64,000 nt of DNA from Ochrobactrum chromiisoli (GCF_026241335.1 NZ_JAPHAV010000002.1:372001-436000); one strand, 5' to 3'. Shown: positions 27,149 to 36,905, numbered from the stretch's first letter. Program-made: numbers and translations. Notes: generated by a model from the sequence alone, not told the origin.

Positions 27149-27976
27149 TTAGTTCAGGCCAAGCGTCCCGCGCAAGGTCGAAAGGTCTTCTGCAAGCGTG
27201 GTAATGGCGCCAGCCATAACTTTGCGATCTTCCTCAGTCAGCTTGTCGTATAATTCGTAGCCATCGCCCTTCTTGTATTTCGCAAGAATGTCGTTGACAG
27301 TTTTGAAGTTTGCATCCGACTTTTTCAAAAGCTCAGGATTTTCTTTTTCGATCAACGGACGGAACAGTTCAACGATTTTCTGGGAACCATCAACATTGGC
27401 CTGGAAATCCCAGATGTCCGTATGGCTATAACGGTCTTCTTCACCTGAAATCTTGGTTGCAGCGACTTCTTCCATCAAGGCTGCGGCGCCACCGACAACC
27501 TTTTCAGGAGGGAAGGTCATGTCCTTGATGCGCTTCTGAAGCTCAACAACATCTGCGTAGAGCTTATCCGCGATTGGCGCCAAGCCTTCGGTTGAGTTTT
27601 GCGCGAACAAGCCATATTCCAGACGATGGAAACCGGTAAAATCGTCCGACTTTTCCGCATCTTCATGATCATCAGCGCGGCTGTCAATTGACGCATCAAG
27701 ATCGGCAAAAAGCTCTGCAATCGGTTCGATCTTTTCATAGGAAACGCGCGAGGATGGATAAAGCTCTTTCGCCTTAGCCAGATCGCCAGCCTTGATTGCG
27801 TCGGTGAAAGCCTTTGTGTCCTTCACGAGCACATCAAGATTATCCTGAACGTAAATCTTATAGTCAGCGATTGGCTGAACGAGATCGAGTGGGGAAACTT
27901 CGGCCTTTGCAGCACCAAAGCTGAGAGACAGAGCGACGACACAAGCCGACGCGAGCAATGGCAGACGATATTTCAT
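27149..27976 (-). CDS. efeM: EfeM-like periplasmic imelysin (M75) protein of the iron-uptake operon
   Basis: A 275-aa secreted protein with a signal peptide (MKYRLPLLASACVVALSLSFGAAKA). The mature part is one imelysin/M75 domain with the metal-site HxxE motif in GFHRLEYGLF (about residue 120) and a second conserved patch SHTDIWDFQANVDG. It lacks the cupredoxin domain present in EfeO. Fourth and last gene of the efeUOB operon, 27 bp after efeB. EfeM/EfeO proteins are thought to recruit iron in the periplasm for the EfeU permease. Having both a cupredoxin-M75 and an M75-only protein in one operon is less common than plain efeUOB. Confidence 0.88.
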   Translation of the reverse strand: MKYRLPLLASACVVALSLSFGAAKAEVSPLDLVQPIADYKIYVQDNLDVLVKDTKAFTDAIKAGDLAKAKELYPSSRVSYEKIEPIAELFADLDASIDSRADDHEDAEKSDDFTGFHRLEYGLFAQNSTEGLAPIADKLYADVVELQKRIKDMTFPPEKVVGGAAALMEEVAATKISGEEDRYSHTDIWDFQANVDGSQKIVELFRPLIEKENPELLKKSDANFKTVNDILAKYKKGDGYELYDKLTEEDRKVMAGAITTLAEDLSTLRGTLGLN

Positions 27977-28003
27977 ATTTACCTCTCCGTGGTGATAAGA
28001 CCT

Positions 28004-29344
28004 TCACCCACGCGCATTCTGCGGCCCACTCGCCTGCAGGAGTGCGCGTGCGTAAAAGTCATCCTGATTTTTCACGCCGGGTAGCGTGAAGAAATAACCG
28101 CCGCCGATCGGCTTGATATACTCTTCCAGAGGTTCACCATCGAGGCGCTTCTGAACAGTGATAAAGCCCATTTCCAAATCAGCCTGATAAGCAATGAACA
28201 GCAGCCCCATATCAAGCTGGCCAGACTTCGTAACACCATTGGAATAGTTGAACGGACGGCGCAAAATAAGATGTTGTTCGGCATTGGCATCGCGTGGATT
28301 GGCCAGCCGAATATGCGCATCCATCGGCGTAACCTTACCCTCTGGGTCTTTTGAATAATCAGGCACATCAGCTTCGGTTTTACCATCAAACGGTGCACCG
28401 CTATCTTTTTCGCGCCCGAAAATAGTCTGTTGCTCCTGCAACGGGGTGCGATCCCAGCGCTCGACAAAGTTGCGAATGATACGCACCGCCATATAGCTGC
28501 CATTTGCCGCCCATTCCGGCTCACCTTTATCGGGTTGTATCCAGACAATGCGATCCATAAGCGTTTTGTCAGCGGCATCGGGATTGGCAGAACCATCGCG
28601 GAAACCGAGGAAATTGCGCGCGCTTTCCTTGGCTTTTGGAGAATGCGGCGGCTGCACAGGAACAGAGCCTTCCTGTTTCCAGCGGACCATCAGAAGATCA
28701 GGCATGTTCTTCATGATATCGCGCAGCGCATGGATGTTGGTGTCTGCGGTGTTCGAGCAGAACTGGATTACCAGATCGCCATGGCAGAGATCTTTTTGCA
28801 AGGCGTCATTGGGAAAGCCCGTCATGCGCTGCAAGTGCTTTGGCTTGAACGGCTTCAGCCCAAAACGATCATCAAAGAGCGAATTCCCCAAGCCCACGGT
28901 GATCGTGAGGTTATCTGGTGTAACCGTTGGCCCGAGAATGCCGGAATCAGCAGGCGGGAATTTCGGATCAAGCACTGGTGGCTTGCCCCCCTTCATGAGA
29001 AAGGCTGCGCGCTCTGTTAAAAGCTTGAACATGCGTTCAAGGTCTGCGCGGTCACGCGCCAGAACATCGAACGAGGCGACAAGACCAGTTGCTGGACGCG
29101 GCGTCACAATGCCGGGCTGATGCATACCATAAAACGGCTGGCTCTCCTGCAACTTGTCGCTTTCAGGCGCGTTGGTTACGCTCTCTGAAGAAAGTGAATT
29201 GTTGGAAGAGCGTGCATGAGCCACTTGCGATGCAAGCACGCTTGCAACCCCCGTAGCACCGGCACCGAGTAAAATTGCACGGCGTTCTGGCGATGCTACG
29301 CTGTCTTTTTTAACATTCTCGTTCTTGAAAAATTTCTTGGACAT
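28004..29344 (-). CDS. efeB: deferrochelatase/peroxidase, Tat-exported DyP type
   Basis: A 446-aa DyP-type haem peroxidase of the Efe system. The N-terminus carries a twin-arginine signal (SPERRAILLGAGATGVASVLASQVAHA, about residues 18-45), so it is exported folded with haem. NFLGFRDGSANPD contains the GxxDG motif with the catalytic Asp, and MDAHIRLANPRDANAEQ holds the expected haem-ligand His region. It oxidises Fe2+ or releases iron from haem in the periplasm and hands it to EfeO/EfeU. Its ATG overlaps the efeO stop by one base (TAATG), indicating coupling. Confidence 0.94.
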   Translation of the reverse strand: MSKKFFKNENVKKDSVASPERRAILLGAGATGVASVLASQVAHARSSNNSLSSESVTNAPESDKLQESQPFYGMHQPGIVTPRPATGLVASFDVLARDRADLERMFKLLTERAAFLMKGGKPPVLDPKFPPADSGILGPTVTPDNLTITVGLGNSLFDDRFGLKPFKPKHLQRMTGFPNDALQKDLCHGDLVIQFCSNTADTNIHALRDIMKNMPDLLMVRWKQEGSVPVQPPHSPKAKESARNFLGFRDGSANPDAADKTLMDRIVWIQPDKGEPEWAANGSYMAVRIIRNFVERWDRTPLQEQQTIFGREKDSGAPFDGKTEADVPDYSKDPEGKVTPMDAHIRLANPRDANAEQHLILRRPFNYSNGVTKSGQLDMGLLFIAYQADLEMGFITVQKRLDGEPLEEYIKPIGGGYFFTLPGVKNQDDFYARALLQASGPQNARG

Positions 29345-30531
29345 TAATCCACTCCAAGTTGATCGCGGAGTTTTGAAAACTGGTCGGCGAGAGCCATCGC
29401 GCCGTCCTTGATTTTCGCCTTCTCATCACTGGAAAGCGTGTTATATGCCTTGCCATTCTGAGCGCTAAGCAGCGCCTTCACGACAGACACCTGAGCATCA
29501 ATCCCTTCAAATGCCTTGGGATCGACTTTGACGACGATCGGACGCAACACGTCCGCTGTCTTGGCGGCGCCTTCAACAAGGCCTGCAAATACCTGCAAAT
29601 CTGTATGTGCGTAACGATCATCGCCTGCATCCCCAGCGGTGGACGCAAAGCGATTGAGCGCCGATGACGTGCCCGCCAGCATTCGGTCAGGCGAAATACG
29701 CAGCGCACGAATGCGATCCTTCAGGCCAGCCGCGTCTTCTACCAATTTATTGGCAACGGGCTGCAAACCTTCCAGCGATTTTTGTTCAAACAGTCCATAT
29801 TCGATACGATGCAGGCCACCAAAGGCTGGGTCCTGCTCACGCTTTTCAAAGAAATCAGCGCGCGCATTGATTGCCGTATCAAGATCAGAGAAAGCTTCTG
29901 AAACTGGAGCGATACGTGCGTAAGCCTCGCGTGCTGGTGCATAAGCGGCCTGTGCAGCTTCGATATTGCCGTTAGAAATGGCATCGGAAAGCGTTGCAAC
30001 GGCCTTCTGGAATTCGACAACTTCGGTTGCAAGATAAATCTGATACTCAGCCAGTGCACCGAGGAATGCCGTCAACGGCAACTTGCCTTTTTCAGCTTCG
30101 CTGCTTGCCGATGGCGTTACGATCAGCTTGCCGCGCGGGTTGGAAAGAAGGCCACAAGTAATCTGATATTCGCCCGGCGAAAGCTTCGCTGACAGTGTTT
30201 GTTTGAAGCCCGGCGCGATATTCTCCCGCTCTTCGAGCACCATGACACCATCAAGAATTTCCCACTCAACCGAGCGGTCCGACTTGTTGACGATTTCAAA
30301 AACCGTGCGCCCTGCAGGAACTGTCAACTCATTTGGATCGCAGCTTTTCGCATTGACCACGATCTGCACTTTGCCATCGCCATCTGCATGGCGCGATTTA
30401 TCTGAAACGCGCGAGGCGTAATAGAAAGCAGCACCCGCCGCCAACACCAGAACAATGGCCAGCACCAGCACCAAGCGCGCAAGGTTGCGCGAGAATGGTG
30501 CAGTGGATTTCGGGCTTTTCGGCTGGGTCAT
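29344..30531 (-). CDS. efeO: iron uptake protein with cupredoxin and M75 domains
   Basis: A 395-aa membrane-anchored periplasmic protein. An N-terminal hydrophobic segment (LARLVLVLAIVLVLAAGAAFYY) is followed by a cupredoxin domain (about 48-135; SCDPNELTVPAGRTVFEIVNK ... GEYQITCGLLSNPRGKLIV) and an imelysin/M75 domain (about 150-395) with the HxxE motif in GLHRIEYGLF. EfeO is thought to bind copper and iron and load EfeU. It lies 16 bp after efeU and shares one base with efeB. Domain order matches EfeO of E. coli. Confidence 0.93.
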   Translation of the reverse strand: MTQPKSPKSTAPFSRNLARLVLVLAIVLVLAAGAAFYYASRVSDKSRHADGDGKVQIVVNAKSCDPNELTVPAGRTVFEIVNKSDRSVEWEILDGVMVLEERENIAPGFKQTLSAKLSPGEYQITCGLLSNPRGKLIVTPSASSEAEKGKLPLTAFLGALAEYQIYLATEVVEFQKAVATLSDAISNGNIEAAQAAYAPAREAYARIAPVSEAFSDLDTAINARADFFEKREQDPAFGGLHRIEYGLFEQKSLEGLQPVANKLVEDAAGLKDRIRALRISPDRMLAGTSSALNRFASTAGDAGDDRYAHTDLQVFAGLVEGAAKTADVLRPIVVKVDPKAFEGIDAQVSVVKALLSAQNGKAYNTLSSDEKAKIKDGAMALADQFSKLRDQLGVD

Positions 30532-30546
30532 AAAAAATCTCTTCGA

Positions 30547-31386
30547 TTAAGCTGCGTTCTTGGCGGCAGCACTTTGCGCAGGTGCGGAAGGCGGCATCAG
30601 GAAAATTATGAGCGCAGGCACAAGGAACCCGACATAGGCAACCACTTCGCTGATCGTCGGTGTCGCGATATAGCCAAAGATACCGGCCAGAACCGAGCCA
30701 AGGGTGCTATCAAGTGGCAGGATTTCGCTCATATCGAATACGACCGTCTGGAAGTGGTTCCAGATGCCGGCTTCATGAAGCGCCATGACGGAGTTAGCCA
30801 GAATGCCCGCTGCAATGACCAGGATGAAAACACCGGTCCAGCGGAAAAAGCGCCGCAAATTGAGTTTGAGGCCACCACGGTAAATGCCGTAGCCAACAAA
30901 CGCTGCCAGAACCACACCCAACAGCGCACCAAGCGGCGCTTCGCCGCCTTCGCTCTGCTGGAATGCAGCAAGCAGAAAGAAGACAGATTCAAGCCCTTCG
31001 CGCGCCACAGCAAAAAACACCATCAGAATAAGACCGAAGCCCTTATGTGTCGGCGTTTCAAAAGCTGCATCGATTGAATGATGCAGCTCAGCCTTGATGG
31101 AACGGGCAGCCTTGCGCATCCAGAAAACCATGGAAGTCAGCACGAAAACAGCAATAAGCCCAATGATAGCCTCAAAAAGCTCCTGTGCCTTTTGCGGGAA
31201 TTCTGCGCTGATAAGCTGGAGAATTGCGCCGACAGCCAGCGATAAAGCGATTGCCAGCAGGACACCGATCCAGACAACGGGCATCCATGCGCTGCGCCCT
31301 GTCTGATGCAGGTAGCTTGCGATGATACCAACGATCAGCGCTGCTTCCACGCCTTCGCGGAACATAATGAGAAATGGTACGAGCAT
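30547..31386 (-). CDS. efeU: FTR1-family iron permease
   Basis: A 279-aa inner-membrane protein with about seven helices. It has the two REXXE iron-translocation motifs of FTR1 permeases: REGVE at residues 10-14 and REGLE at 129-133. This protein moves iron across the inner membrane, probably as Fe3+ made from Fe2+ at the periplasmic face. First gene of efeUOB-efeM. An Irr-type box lies 146 bp upstream, so expression is probably iron-dependent. Confidence 0.95.
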   Translation of the reverse strand: MLVPFLIMFREGVEAALIVGIIASYLHQTGRSAWMPVVWIGVLLAIALSLAVGAILQLISAEFPQKAQELFEAIIGLIAVFVLTSMVFWMRKAARSIKAELHHSIDAAFETPTHKGFGLILMVFFAVAREGLESVFFLLAAFQQSEGGEAPLGALLGVVLAAFVGYGIYRGGLKLNLRRFFRWTGVFILVIAAGILANSVMALHEAGIWNHFQTVVFDMSEILPLDSTLGSVLAGIFGYIATPTISEVVAYVGFLVPALIIFLMPPSAPAQSAAAKNAA

Positions 31387-31531
31387 TCAAATTTATCCAA
31401 AAGACAGAGTTGTCAACCTGCCCCTCAATTAACTCTCTTAAAACCGGCAGAAGCCTTCCTTTATTTGTCATCTTTTTATATCCATGCCATCAGTACTGCA
31501 AGCAAAATGAACTTGACCCACATAGGAATGT

Positions 31532-31547
31532 TTTAGAATTATTCTAA
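31532..31547. promoter_or_regulatory. Irr-box (iron control element)-like palindrome upstream of efeU
   Basis: TTTAGAATTATTCTAA fits the rhizobial iron control element TTTAGAANNNTTCTAA(A) in all but the last base. It sits 146 bp before the efeU start in the efe promoter region. Irr is the haem/iron-responsive Fur-family regulator of Rhizobiales. The site is seen directly; binding by Irr is inferred. Confidence 0.7.
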
Positions 31548-31560
31548 CCATTTCAAAAGC

Positions 31561-31990
31561 TTATAGAGTCAACAATAAGAGAATGATCACATTCTGCCTA
31601 GTTTGAGGGAGCCTGAATAAGCTCTTGAAAAGACTAAAAACTATGGCTTTTACAGATGCGAAATGATCGATAAAAACGCAGCCAGCGCGCCAGATGATCT
31701 CTACACGGCCTCTGTTCATGACTTGAGTGTGATCCGGATTCTTCATTCGCATTGATGCCAATGTGCTTACGATATATCTTGCAGACATGAAGTGCTGAAA
31801 ATCCTTGCCAGAACTTTTGGGCGCAATTTATGAGTCGCAACCGTACCGGCGATGGAACAGGTGATTGTTTCGATTTGGAGCACTCTCGTGGCAGAAATGG
31901 CCACTAATATTGACCAATCATCGTCTAAAAATTGTTGAACAATCAAAAAGTTTCAGAATTTTCCGAAATGGTCAAAAATTTCGTCATTTA
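31561..31990. other. intergenic stretch without a recognisable gene
   Basis: Between the efeU promoter and the sRNA promoter I see only short open frames with no family resemblance, coding-like composition or ribosome binding site. No repeats or hairpins stand out. Confidence 0.6.
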
Positions 31991-31993
31991 GGG

Positions 31994-32022
31994 CTTGAAG
32001 AATAGTGTCAACGGGTCCATAT
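31994..32022 (+). promoter_or_regulatory. RpoH (heat-shock sigma)-type promoter
   Basis: CTTGAA (31994-31999), a 17-base spacer and CCATAT (32017-32022) match the alphaproteobacterial RpoH pattern (CTTGA-N17-CCNATNT). Transcription would start near 32029, immediately ahead of the long hairpin of the small RNA. Confidence 0.6.
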
Positions 32023-32028
32023 GACAGG

Positions 32029-32140
32029 TGCTTACCGCTTGCGCCTCCTCCCATTGCGCGCGGTAAGTGTTCCCCTCTGGAGGTTTGCCTTTATGGCACC
32101 TTCATAACTTAGCCGGACTTTTTAGTCCGGCTCTTTTTTT
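32029..32140 (+). ncRNA. candidate stress sRNA with a CUCCUCCC hairpin loop (Cuckoo/CcsR-like)
   Basis: About 110 nt with no plausible open frame. It begins with a long hairpin: CTTACCGC (32031-32038), TT, GCGC pairs with GCGC, GCGGTAAG (32056-32067). The loop is CTCCTCCCATT (32045-32055). A small stem follows, then an intrinsic terminator at 32111-32140. The exposed CUCCUCCC is an anti-Shine-Dalgarno sequence; the same loop occurs in the hairpins at 37572-37660. Rhodobacter CcsR RNAs (Cuckoo family) share the CCUCCUCCC loops and RpoH control. RNA identity is inferred from promoter, structure and terminator together. Confidence 0.7.
32111..32140 (+). terminator. intrinsic terminator of the candidate sRNA
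   Basis: AGCCGGACT and AGTCCGGCT form a 9-bp stem with a 4-nt loop followed by CTTTTTTT. Confidence 0.92.
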
Positions 32141-32171
32141 GCCTAAATTTCAGTAAGTTAGAACAAAAATA

Positions 32172-32201
32172 AAAAAGCGCCACGTTCCCGCAGCGCTTTT
32201 T
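32172..32201. terminator. bidirectional hairpin with A/T tails
   Basis: AAAAAGCGC and GCGCTTTTT pair around a 12-nt loop. It reads as a terminator on either strand, insulating the sRNA from the convergent gcvP transcript. Confidence 0.65.
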
Positions 32202-32336
32202 ATGATCATGCATAATGTTCTTGAAAAATGATTGAATGGGAACAGAGTTCTCATCATCATTCCGGCACTCAAAAGCCATTTCCTGTTCTTTTGCTGATAA
32301 ACAATTCCAACAGGAAGAACCGGAAATTTTATCTCA

Positions 32337-32363
32337 AACGGAGCGATAGAGTACCGCTCCGTT
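32337..32363 (-). terminator. hairpin downstream of gcvP
   Basis: AACGGAGCG and CGCTCCGTT form a perfect 9-bp stem with a 9-nt loop 22 bp past the gcvP stop. The minus-strand sequence after it (TTTGAGATAAAATTT) is only partly T-rich, so termination may be weak. Confidence 0.55.
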
Positions 32364-32384
32364 CCCTCGCTTAACAAAGTGTTA

Positions 32385-35198
32385 CTAGCCGTAAGACGCA
32401 ACGGGTGGGCAAGAACAGATAAGATTTCTGTCACCCCCCACATTGTCAACGCGACTGACCGGCGGCCAATATTTTGCTGTCGTGTCAAAGTCGCCACCCA
32501 GCGCACTTGCCGGGAACACGGCTTCCTCACGCGTGTAGGGATGTGTCCAATCGGACGCCAGTGTATCGCCTGCCGTGTGCGGTGCGTTGGCTAGTGGATT
32601 ATCATCCTTCGGCCAGACACCATCGGCAACCTTTTTCGCCTCACCTGCAATGGCAATCATCGCATCGCAAAGACGGTCGATTTCCGACTTTGGCTCAGAC
32701 TCGGTCGGTTCAATCATCAGCGTTCCGGCAACCGGCCATGACATGGTCGGTGCGTGGAAACCATAGTCGATGAGGCGCTTGGCAACATCTTCCACGGTGA
32801 CGCCTGCGCTGTCTTTGAGCACGCGCGTATCCACGATGCACTCATGCGCCACACGATCATGCGCGCCAGTATAAAGGATCGGATAAGCGTCCTTCAGGCG
32901 ATGCGCGATGTAGTTGGCGTTGAGGATTGCAGCCTCGGTTGCCTTCTTGAGACCGTTACCGCCCATCATGCGGATATACATCCACGTAATGACCAGAATG
33001 GATGCACTGCCAAACGGTGCTGCGGAAACAGCGTGCTTGGAACCCAGATCAACATGCCCTGGCAGATAAGGCACCAGATGCTTGGCCACGCCAATGGGAC
33101 CGACACCCGGACCGCCGCCGCCATGTGGAATGCAGAAGGTCTTGTGCAGGTTCATGTGGCAGACGTCTGCGCCAATGTCGCAAGGACGCGCAAGGCCAAC
33201 GAGTGCATTGAGGTTTGCACCGTCGAAATAGACCTGACCGCCATTGTCATGGACAATCTCGCAGAAAGCCTTGATACCTTCTTCGAACACGCCATAGGTC
33301 GACGGATAGGTGATCATGAAGGCCGCGAGATTATCGCGATGCTTCTCAGCCTTGGCTTTCAGATCATCAATGTCGATATCGCCATCCGGACGGCAATTGA
33401 CGACCACAACGCTCATGCCAGCCATCGATGCGCTGGCAGGATTGGTGCCATGCGCAGAAGATGGGATCAGGCAAATGTTGCGATGACCTTCGCCGCGTGC
33501 CTGGTGATAGTGGCGGATTGCGAGAAGACCCGCATATTCGCCCTGACTGCCAGCATTTGGTTGTAGCGATACGCCTGCAAAGCCGGTGACTTCGCAAAGC
33601 CATGCTTCGACATCCGAGGTCATCTTGGCATAGCCGGTCGTCTGCGCGGCAGGTGCGAACGGATGCAGATTGGCAACCGTGTTCCAGCTCACCGGCATCA
33701 TTTCTGCTGCCGCATTGAGCTTCATCGTGCAGGAGCCAAGCGGGATCATCGCACGATCAAGCGCCAGATCCTTATCGGCCAGACGACGCAGGAAGCGCAT
33801 CATCTCGGTTTCGGAGCGGTGCGAATGGAACACGTCCTGTGTCAGGAAGCCGTCACCGCGTCCTTTACCCGGAACCAGCAGATCGTCGTTGCCAACTGGC
33901 TTTGCACCAAACAAAATGGCGAGTGCTGCAAGATCGTCTTCGGTCGAGGTTTCATCAAAGGTCACACCAACCGTATCCGCATCGATGATGCGGATCAGAC
34001 GACCACCTTTATCGGCTTCTGCGGAAATGTTTGCGGCTTTGCCCGGAACTTTGATCGTAACCGTGTCGAACAGGCTGTCGCCTGCAATTTCGACACCCGC
34101 AGCCTTGAGGCCAGTTGCAAAACGCGATGCAAGAGTAGCAACGCGCGTTGCAATGGCTTGAAGACCTGTCGGGCCGTGCCAGATAGCAAAGGCTGCTGCC
34201 ATATTGGCGAGCAGCGCCTGCGCGGTGCAGATGTTCGAAGTCGCCTTGTCGCGGCGGATATGCTGCTCGCGGGTCTGGAGTGCCAGACGATAAGCGGCAC
34301 GGCCATGCGCATCGACCGACTGGCCGACAATACGGCCCGGAATGATACGCGTCAGCGGCTCGGATACTGCGAGATATGCAGCATGTGGACCACCAAAGCC
34401 CATTGGAACGCCAAAGCGCTGCATGGAGCCGACAGCCATGTCAGCGCCCCACTTGGCAGGGGCTTCCAGAATAGTCAGCGCCAGCGGATCAGCAACAGCG
34501 ATGACAAGAGCGCCCTTGGCCTTGGCATCGGCAATGACAGCAGTGAAGTCGCCATAAACACCGCGCGTATCCGGCCATGGGATGACGACCGCAGCGGTGT
34601 TATCGTCGACAACACTTCCGGCTTCAACCTGCCAGCCAAGTGGCTCCGCGCGGGTGTTGATCACATCAACGCTCTGCGGATGCAGATCGCCTGCAAGCAG
34701 AACCCGCTCACGCTTGTCGCGATGATGACGAATGGCAACGCCCACAGCTTCAGCAATGGCTGTCGCTTCATCCAAGAGCGAAGCGCAGGCAACCGGAAGA
34801 CCGGTTAACTCGGCAACAAGCGTCTGAAAGTGAAACAGAAGCTCCAGACGGCCCTGGCTGATTTCCGACTGATAAGGCGTGTAAGCCGTGTACCAGGCTG
34901 GATTTTCAAACAGGTTGCGCTGAATGACAGGTGGTGTCTGCACACCATGATAGCCCGCACCGATGAAGCTCTTCTTCACCACATTGCGGCCCATGATTTC
35001 ATTAAGCTCCGCAAGGGCTGCGTGTTCGCTCAAAGCTGCCGGCAGATCAAGCGCACGGTTCAAGCGGATGGATGCCGGAACAGCCTGCGTAATCAGTGTT
35101 TCCATGGAAGGAAGGCCGAGCGCTGCAAGCATTGCACGCTCGTCTTCCACACGTGGCCCGATATGACGGGCAACAAAGGGTAGAACAGTTACCGTCAT
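32385..35198 (-). CDS. gcvP: glycine dehydrogenase (decarboxylating), P protein
   Basis: A 937-aa PLP enzyme of the glycine cleavage system. It decarboxylates glycine and passes the aminomethyl group to lipoyl-GcvH. The N- and C-terminal halves are the fused P1/P2 units (residues about 1-430 and 450-937). The PLP-lysine lies in [22 protein letters not shown] near residue 685, and [15 protein letters not shown] is also characteristic. Length is standard for the fused form. The start at 35198 follows GGATAAAAAA and lies 4 bp after the gcvH stop. Last gene of gcvTHP, controlled by a glycine riboswitch far upstream. Confidence 0.98.
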   Translation of the reverse strand: MTVTVLPFVARHIGPRVEDERAMLAALGLPSMETLITQAVPASIRLNRALDLPAALSEHAALAELNEIMGRNVVKKSFIGAGYHGVQTPPVIQRNLFENPAWYTAYTPYQSEISQGRLELLFHFQTLVAELTGLPVACASLLDEATAIAEAVGVAIRHHRDKRERVLLAGDLHPQSVDVINTRAEPLGWQVEAGSVVDDNTAAVVIPWPDTRGVYGDFTAVIADAKAKGALVIAVADPLALTILEAPAKWGADMAVGSMQRFGVPMGFGGPHAAYLAVSEPLTRIIPGRIVGQSVDAHGRAAYRLALQTREQHIRRDKATSNICTAQALLANMAAAFAIWHGPTGLQAIATRVATLASRFATGLKAAGVEIAGDSLFDTVTIKVPGKAANISAEADKGGRLIRIIDADTVGVTFDETSTEDDLAALAILFGAKPVGNDDLLVPGKGRGDGFLTQDVFHSHRSETEMMRFLRRLADKDLALDRAMIPLGSCTMKLNAAAEMMPVSWNTVANLHPFAPAAQTTGYAKMTSDVEAWLCEVTGFAGVSLQPNAGSQGEYAGLLAIRHYHQARGEGHRNICLIPSSAHGTNPASASMAGMSVVVVNCRPDGDIDIDDLKAKAEKHRDNLAAFMITYPSTYGVFEEGIKAFCEIVHDNGGQVYFDGANLNALVGLARPCDIGADVCHMNLHKTFCIPHGGGGPGVGPIGVAKHLVPYLPGHVDLGSKHAVSAAPFGSASILVITWMYIRMMGGNGLKKATEAAILNANYIAHRLKDAYPILYTGAHDRVAHECIVDTRVLKDSAGVTVEDVAKRLIDYGFHAPTMSWPVAGTLMIEPTESEPKSEIDRLCDAMIAIAGEAKKVADGVWPKDDNPLANAPHTAGDTLASDWTHPYTREEAVFPASALGGDFDTTAKYWPPVSRVDNVGGDRNLICSCPPVASYG

Positions 35199-35202
35199 TT
35201 TT

Positions 35203-35571
35203 TTATCCTACGAGTTTGTCATAACCGGCCTTGTCGAGAAGCCCCGAAAGCTGGCCTTCATCGGAAAGCTTGAGCTTGAACAGCCAGCCATCGCCTTCTG
35301 CAGCTTGATTAACGAGAGCCGGGTCACTTGAAACGGCTTCGTTCACTTCAACGACTTCACCATCGACCGGCGCATAGACGTCGGAAGCGGCCTTGACCGA
35401 TTCAACAACGACGATGCTCTCGCCCTTGGAAACAGTGCGACCGATTTCCGGCAGATCGACGAATACGAGGTCGCCCAGCTGCTCCTGTGCGTGGATCGTG
35501 ATGCCGACAGTGGCAACGCCACCCTCGACGCTGATCCACTCATGATCTTCGGTGAACAGGATATTGGCCAT
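35203..35571 (-). CDS. gcvH: glycine cleavage system H protein
   Basis: A 122-aa lipoyl carrier that shuttles the aminomethyl group between GcvP and GcvT. The lipoylated Lys is residue 60 in [15 protein letters not shown]. Two starts are possible: an ATG at 35580 overlapping the gcvT stop (ATGA), and the ATG at 35571 giving the family-typical [12 protein letters not shown]. The second has AAGGA at an 8-nt distance and is preferred. Middle gene of gcvTHP. Confidence 0.96.
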   Translation of the reverse strand: MANILFTEDHEWISVEGGVATVGITIHAQEQLGDLVFVDLPEIGRTVSKGESIVVVESVKAASDVYAPVDGEVVEVNEAVSSDPALVNQAAEGDGWLFKLKLSDEGQLSGLLDKAGYDKLVG

Positions 35572-35576
35572 GGAAA

Positions 35577-36680
35577 TCATCCTTTGCGATAGCGATGCGG
35601 TGTGAAGGGAAGTGCATGAACATCAACGGGAACCTTGTTACCGCGGACATCAGCAAAAATGCGGGTACCAGGCACTGCGAGGCTTGCCTCGACATAACCC
35701 ATGGCAACCGGAAAACCTACGGATGGGCCGAAGCCACCCGATGTAACAGTGCCAATCTGAAAACCGGATTCGTCAAAAAGTTCTGCACCAGCACGAACAG
35801 GCTGACGGCCTTCCGGCTTAAGGCCAACGCGCTTGGCGGTTGCACCCTTAGCAATCGCGTCAAGCACGGCTTTGGCGCCATTAAAGGCAGCCTTTTCACG
35901 CACAGGCTTGGTGATTGCCCATGTGAGACCGGCAGAGACCGGATCGGTTTCCGGCGTGATGTCCTGACCGTGCAGGCAAAGACCCGCTTCAAGGCGCAGG
36001 CTGTCGCGAGCGGCAAGGCCAATCCATTCGACGCGTTCGTCAGCCAGAAGCTTGGTTGCAAGCGCACGCGCCTCATCGGCAGGCAAGCCAATTTCAAAAC
36101 CGTCTTCGCCGGTATAGCCCGAACGGGTCATGAACCAGTTAGGATTGGGTTCAAAGCCGCTCATAAAACCGAGTTCTGCGCCTTTAAGACCGGCATCATT
36201 AATCACGCTTTCGGCTTCCGGCCCCTGAATGGCCAGAAAAACGCGATCCAGCGGATTGACCGTTACATCCTTGCCAGATGCCGCTTCATTGAGGTGTTCA
36301 ATATCAGCGCTCGCATTGCCGGCATTGGCAACAACCATGAACCGGTCCTCACCCAGACGCGTGACAATAAGATCGTCAAGAACGCCGCCCTTTTCATTGA
36401 GGAAGAGCGTATATTTCGATTGGCCGGTTTTCAGAACCGACGGATCAAGCGGACAGGTTTGCGCAATAAGCGCAATTGCGTCTGCGCCCGAAACCTCAAT
36501 CAGCTTCATATGAGAAATATCGAAAAGGCCGACATGCTCACGCGTGTGAAGATGTTCCTTCATAACGCCAAGCGGATAAGTGATCGGCATATTCCAGCCA
36601 GCAAAACCGCCAAAGCGTGCGCCAGCTTCCTCATGCAGATCCTGCAAAGGCAGGGTATTCAAGTGTGCGGTATCGCCCAT
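35577..36680 (-). CDS. gcvT: aminomethyltransferase (glycine cleavage T protein)
   Basis: A 367-aa folate-binding enzyme that releases ammonia and forms 5,10-methylene-tetrahydrofolate. Family text: [44 protein letters not shown] near the N-terminus, [18 protein letters not shown] in the middle and the C-terminal [11 protein letters not shown]. It is the first gene of gcvTHP, beginning about 50 nt after the end of the tandem glycine riboswitch. Length and motifs are normal. Confidence 0.97.
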   Translation of the reverse strand: MGDTAHLNTLPLQDLHEEAGARFGGFAGWNMPITYPLGVMKEHLHTREHVGLFDISHMKLIEVSGADAIALIAQTCPLDPSVLKTGQSKYTLFLNEKGGVLDDLIVTRLGEDRFMVVANAGNASADIEHLNEAASGKDVTVNPLDRVFLAIQGPEAESVINDAGLKGAELGFMSGFEPNPNWFMTRSGYTGEDGFEIGLPADEARALATKLLADERVEWIGLAARDSLRLEAGLCLHGQDITPETDPVSAGLTWAITKPVREKAAFNGAKAVLDAIAKGATAKRVGLKPEGRQPVRAGAELFDESGFQIGTVTSGGFGPSVGFPVAMGYVEASLAVPGTRIFADVRGNKVPVDVHALPFTPHRYRKG

Positions 36681-36730
36681 AACAACTCCAGAGTCGCACG
36701 TATGCCTCCGCGAAATGCGGTTGCTTCGTG

Positions 36731-36905
36731 CCCCTCTGTCTCAAGCCTGAGAGACTCGCATAGCTATAAAGCTACACTTACACCTTCGGCGCAGGGTTTC
36801 CCCCGACTTTCCAGAGTTGCCTTACCCGCCTGCGGTTCCTTGTACCTGAGAGATTTCGGGCGATTTCCCCTTCGGTGGCCAACTTGCATCAGCTCTCTCC
36901 CGCAG
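36731..36905 (-). ncRNA. tandem glycine riboswitch upstream of gcvTHP
   Basis: On the minus strand two similar aptamers follow each other. The first runs GCGGGAGAGAGCTG ... CACCGAAGGGG ... TCTCTCAGGTACAAGGAACCGC; the second CAACTCTGGAAAG ... GCGCCGAAGGTG ... TCTCTCAGGCTTGAGACAGAGGGG. The paired GCCGAAGG / CTCAGG elements and closing stems are the glycine riboswitch signature. No T-run terminator is visible before gcvT, so control is probably translational or by another platform. Glycine binding would switch on glycine cleavage. Confidence 0.93.

Noticed and set aside
31561..31788. 75-residue minus-strand frame in the efe-gcv gap
   Set aside because: No ribosome binding site, no family features; likely chance.
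33663..34808. 381-residue plus-strand frame opposite gcvP
   Set aside because: Antisense shadow of a certain gene; composition unlike a real protein.
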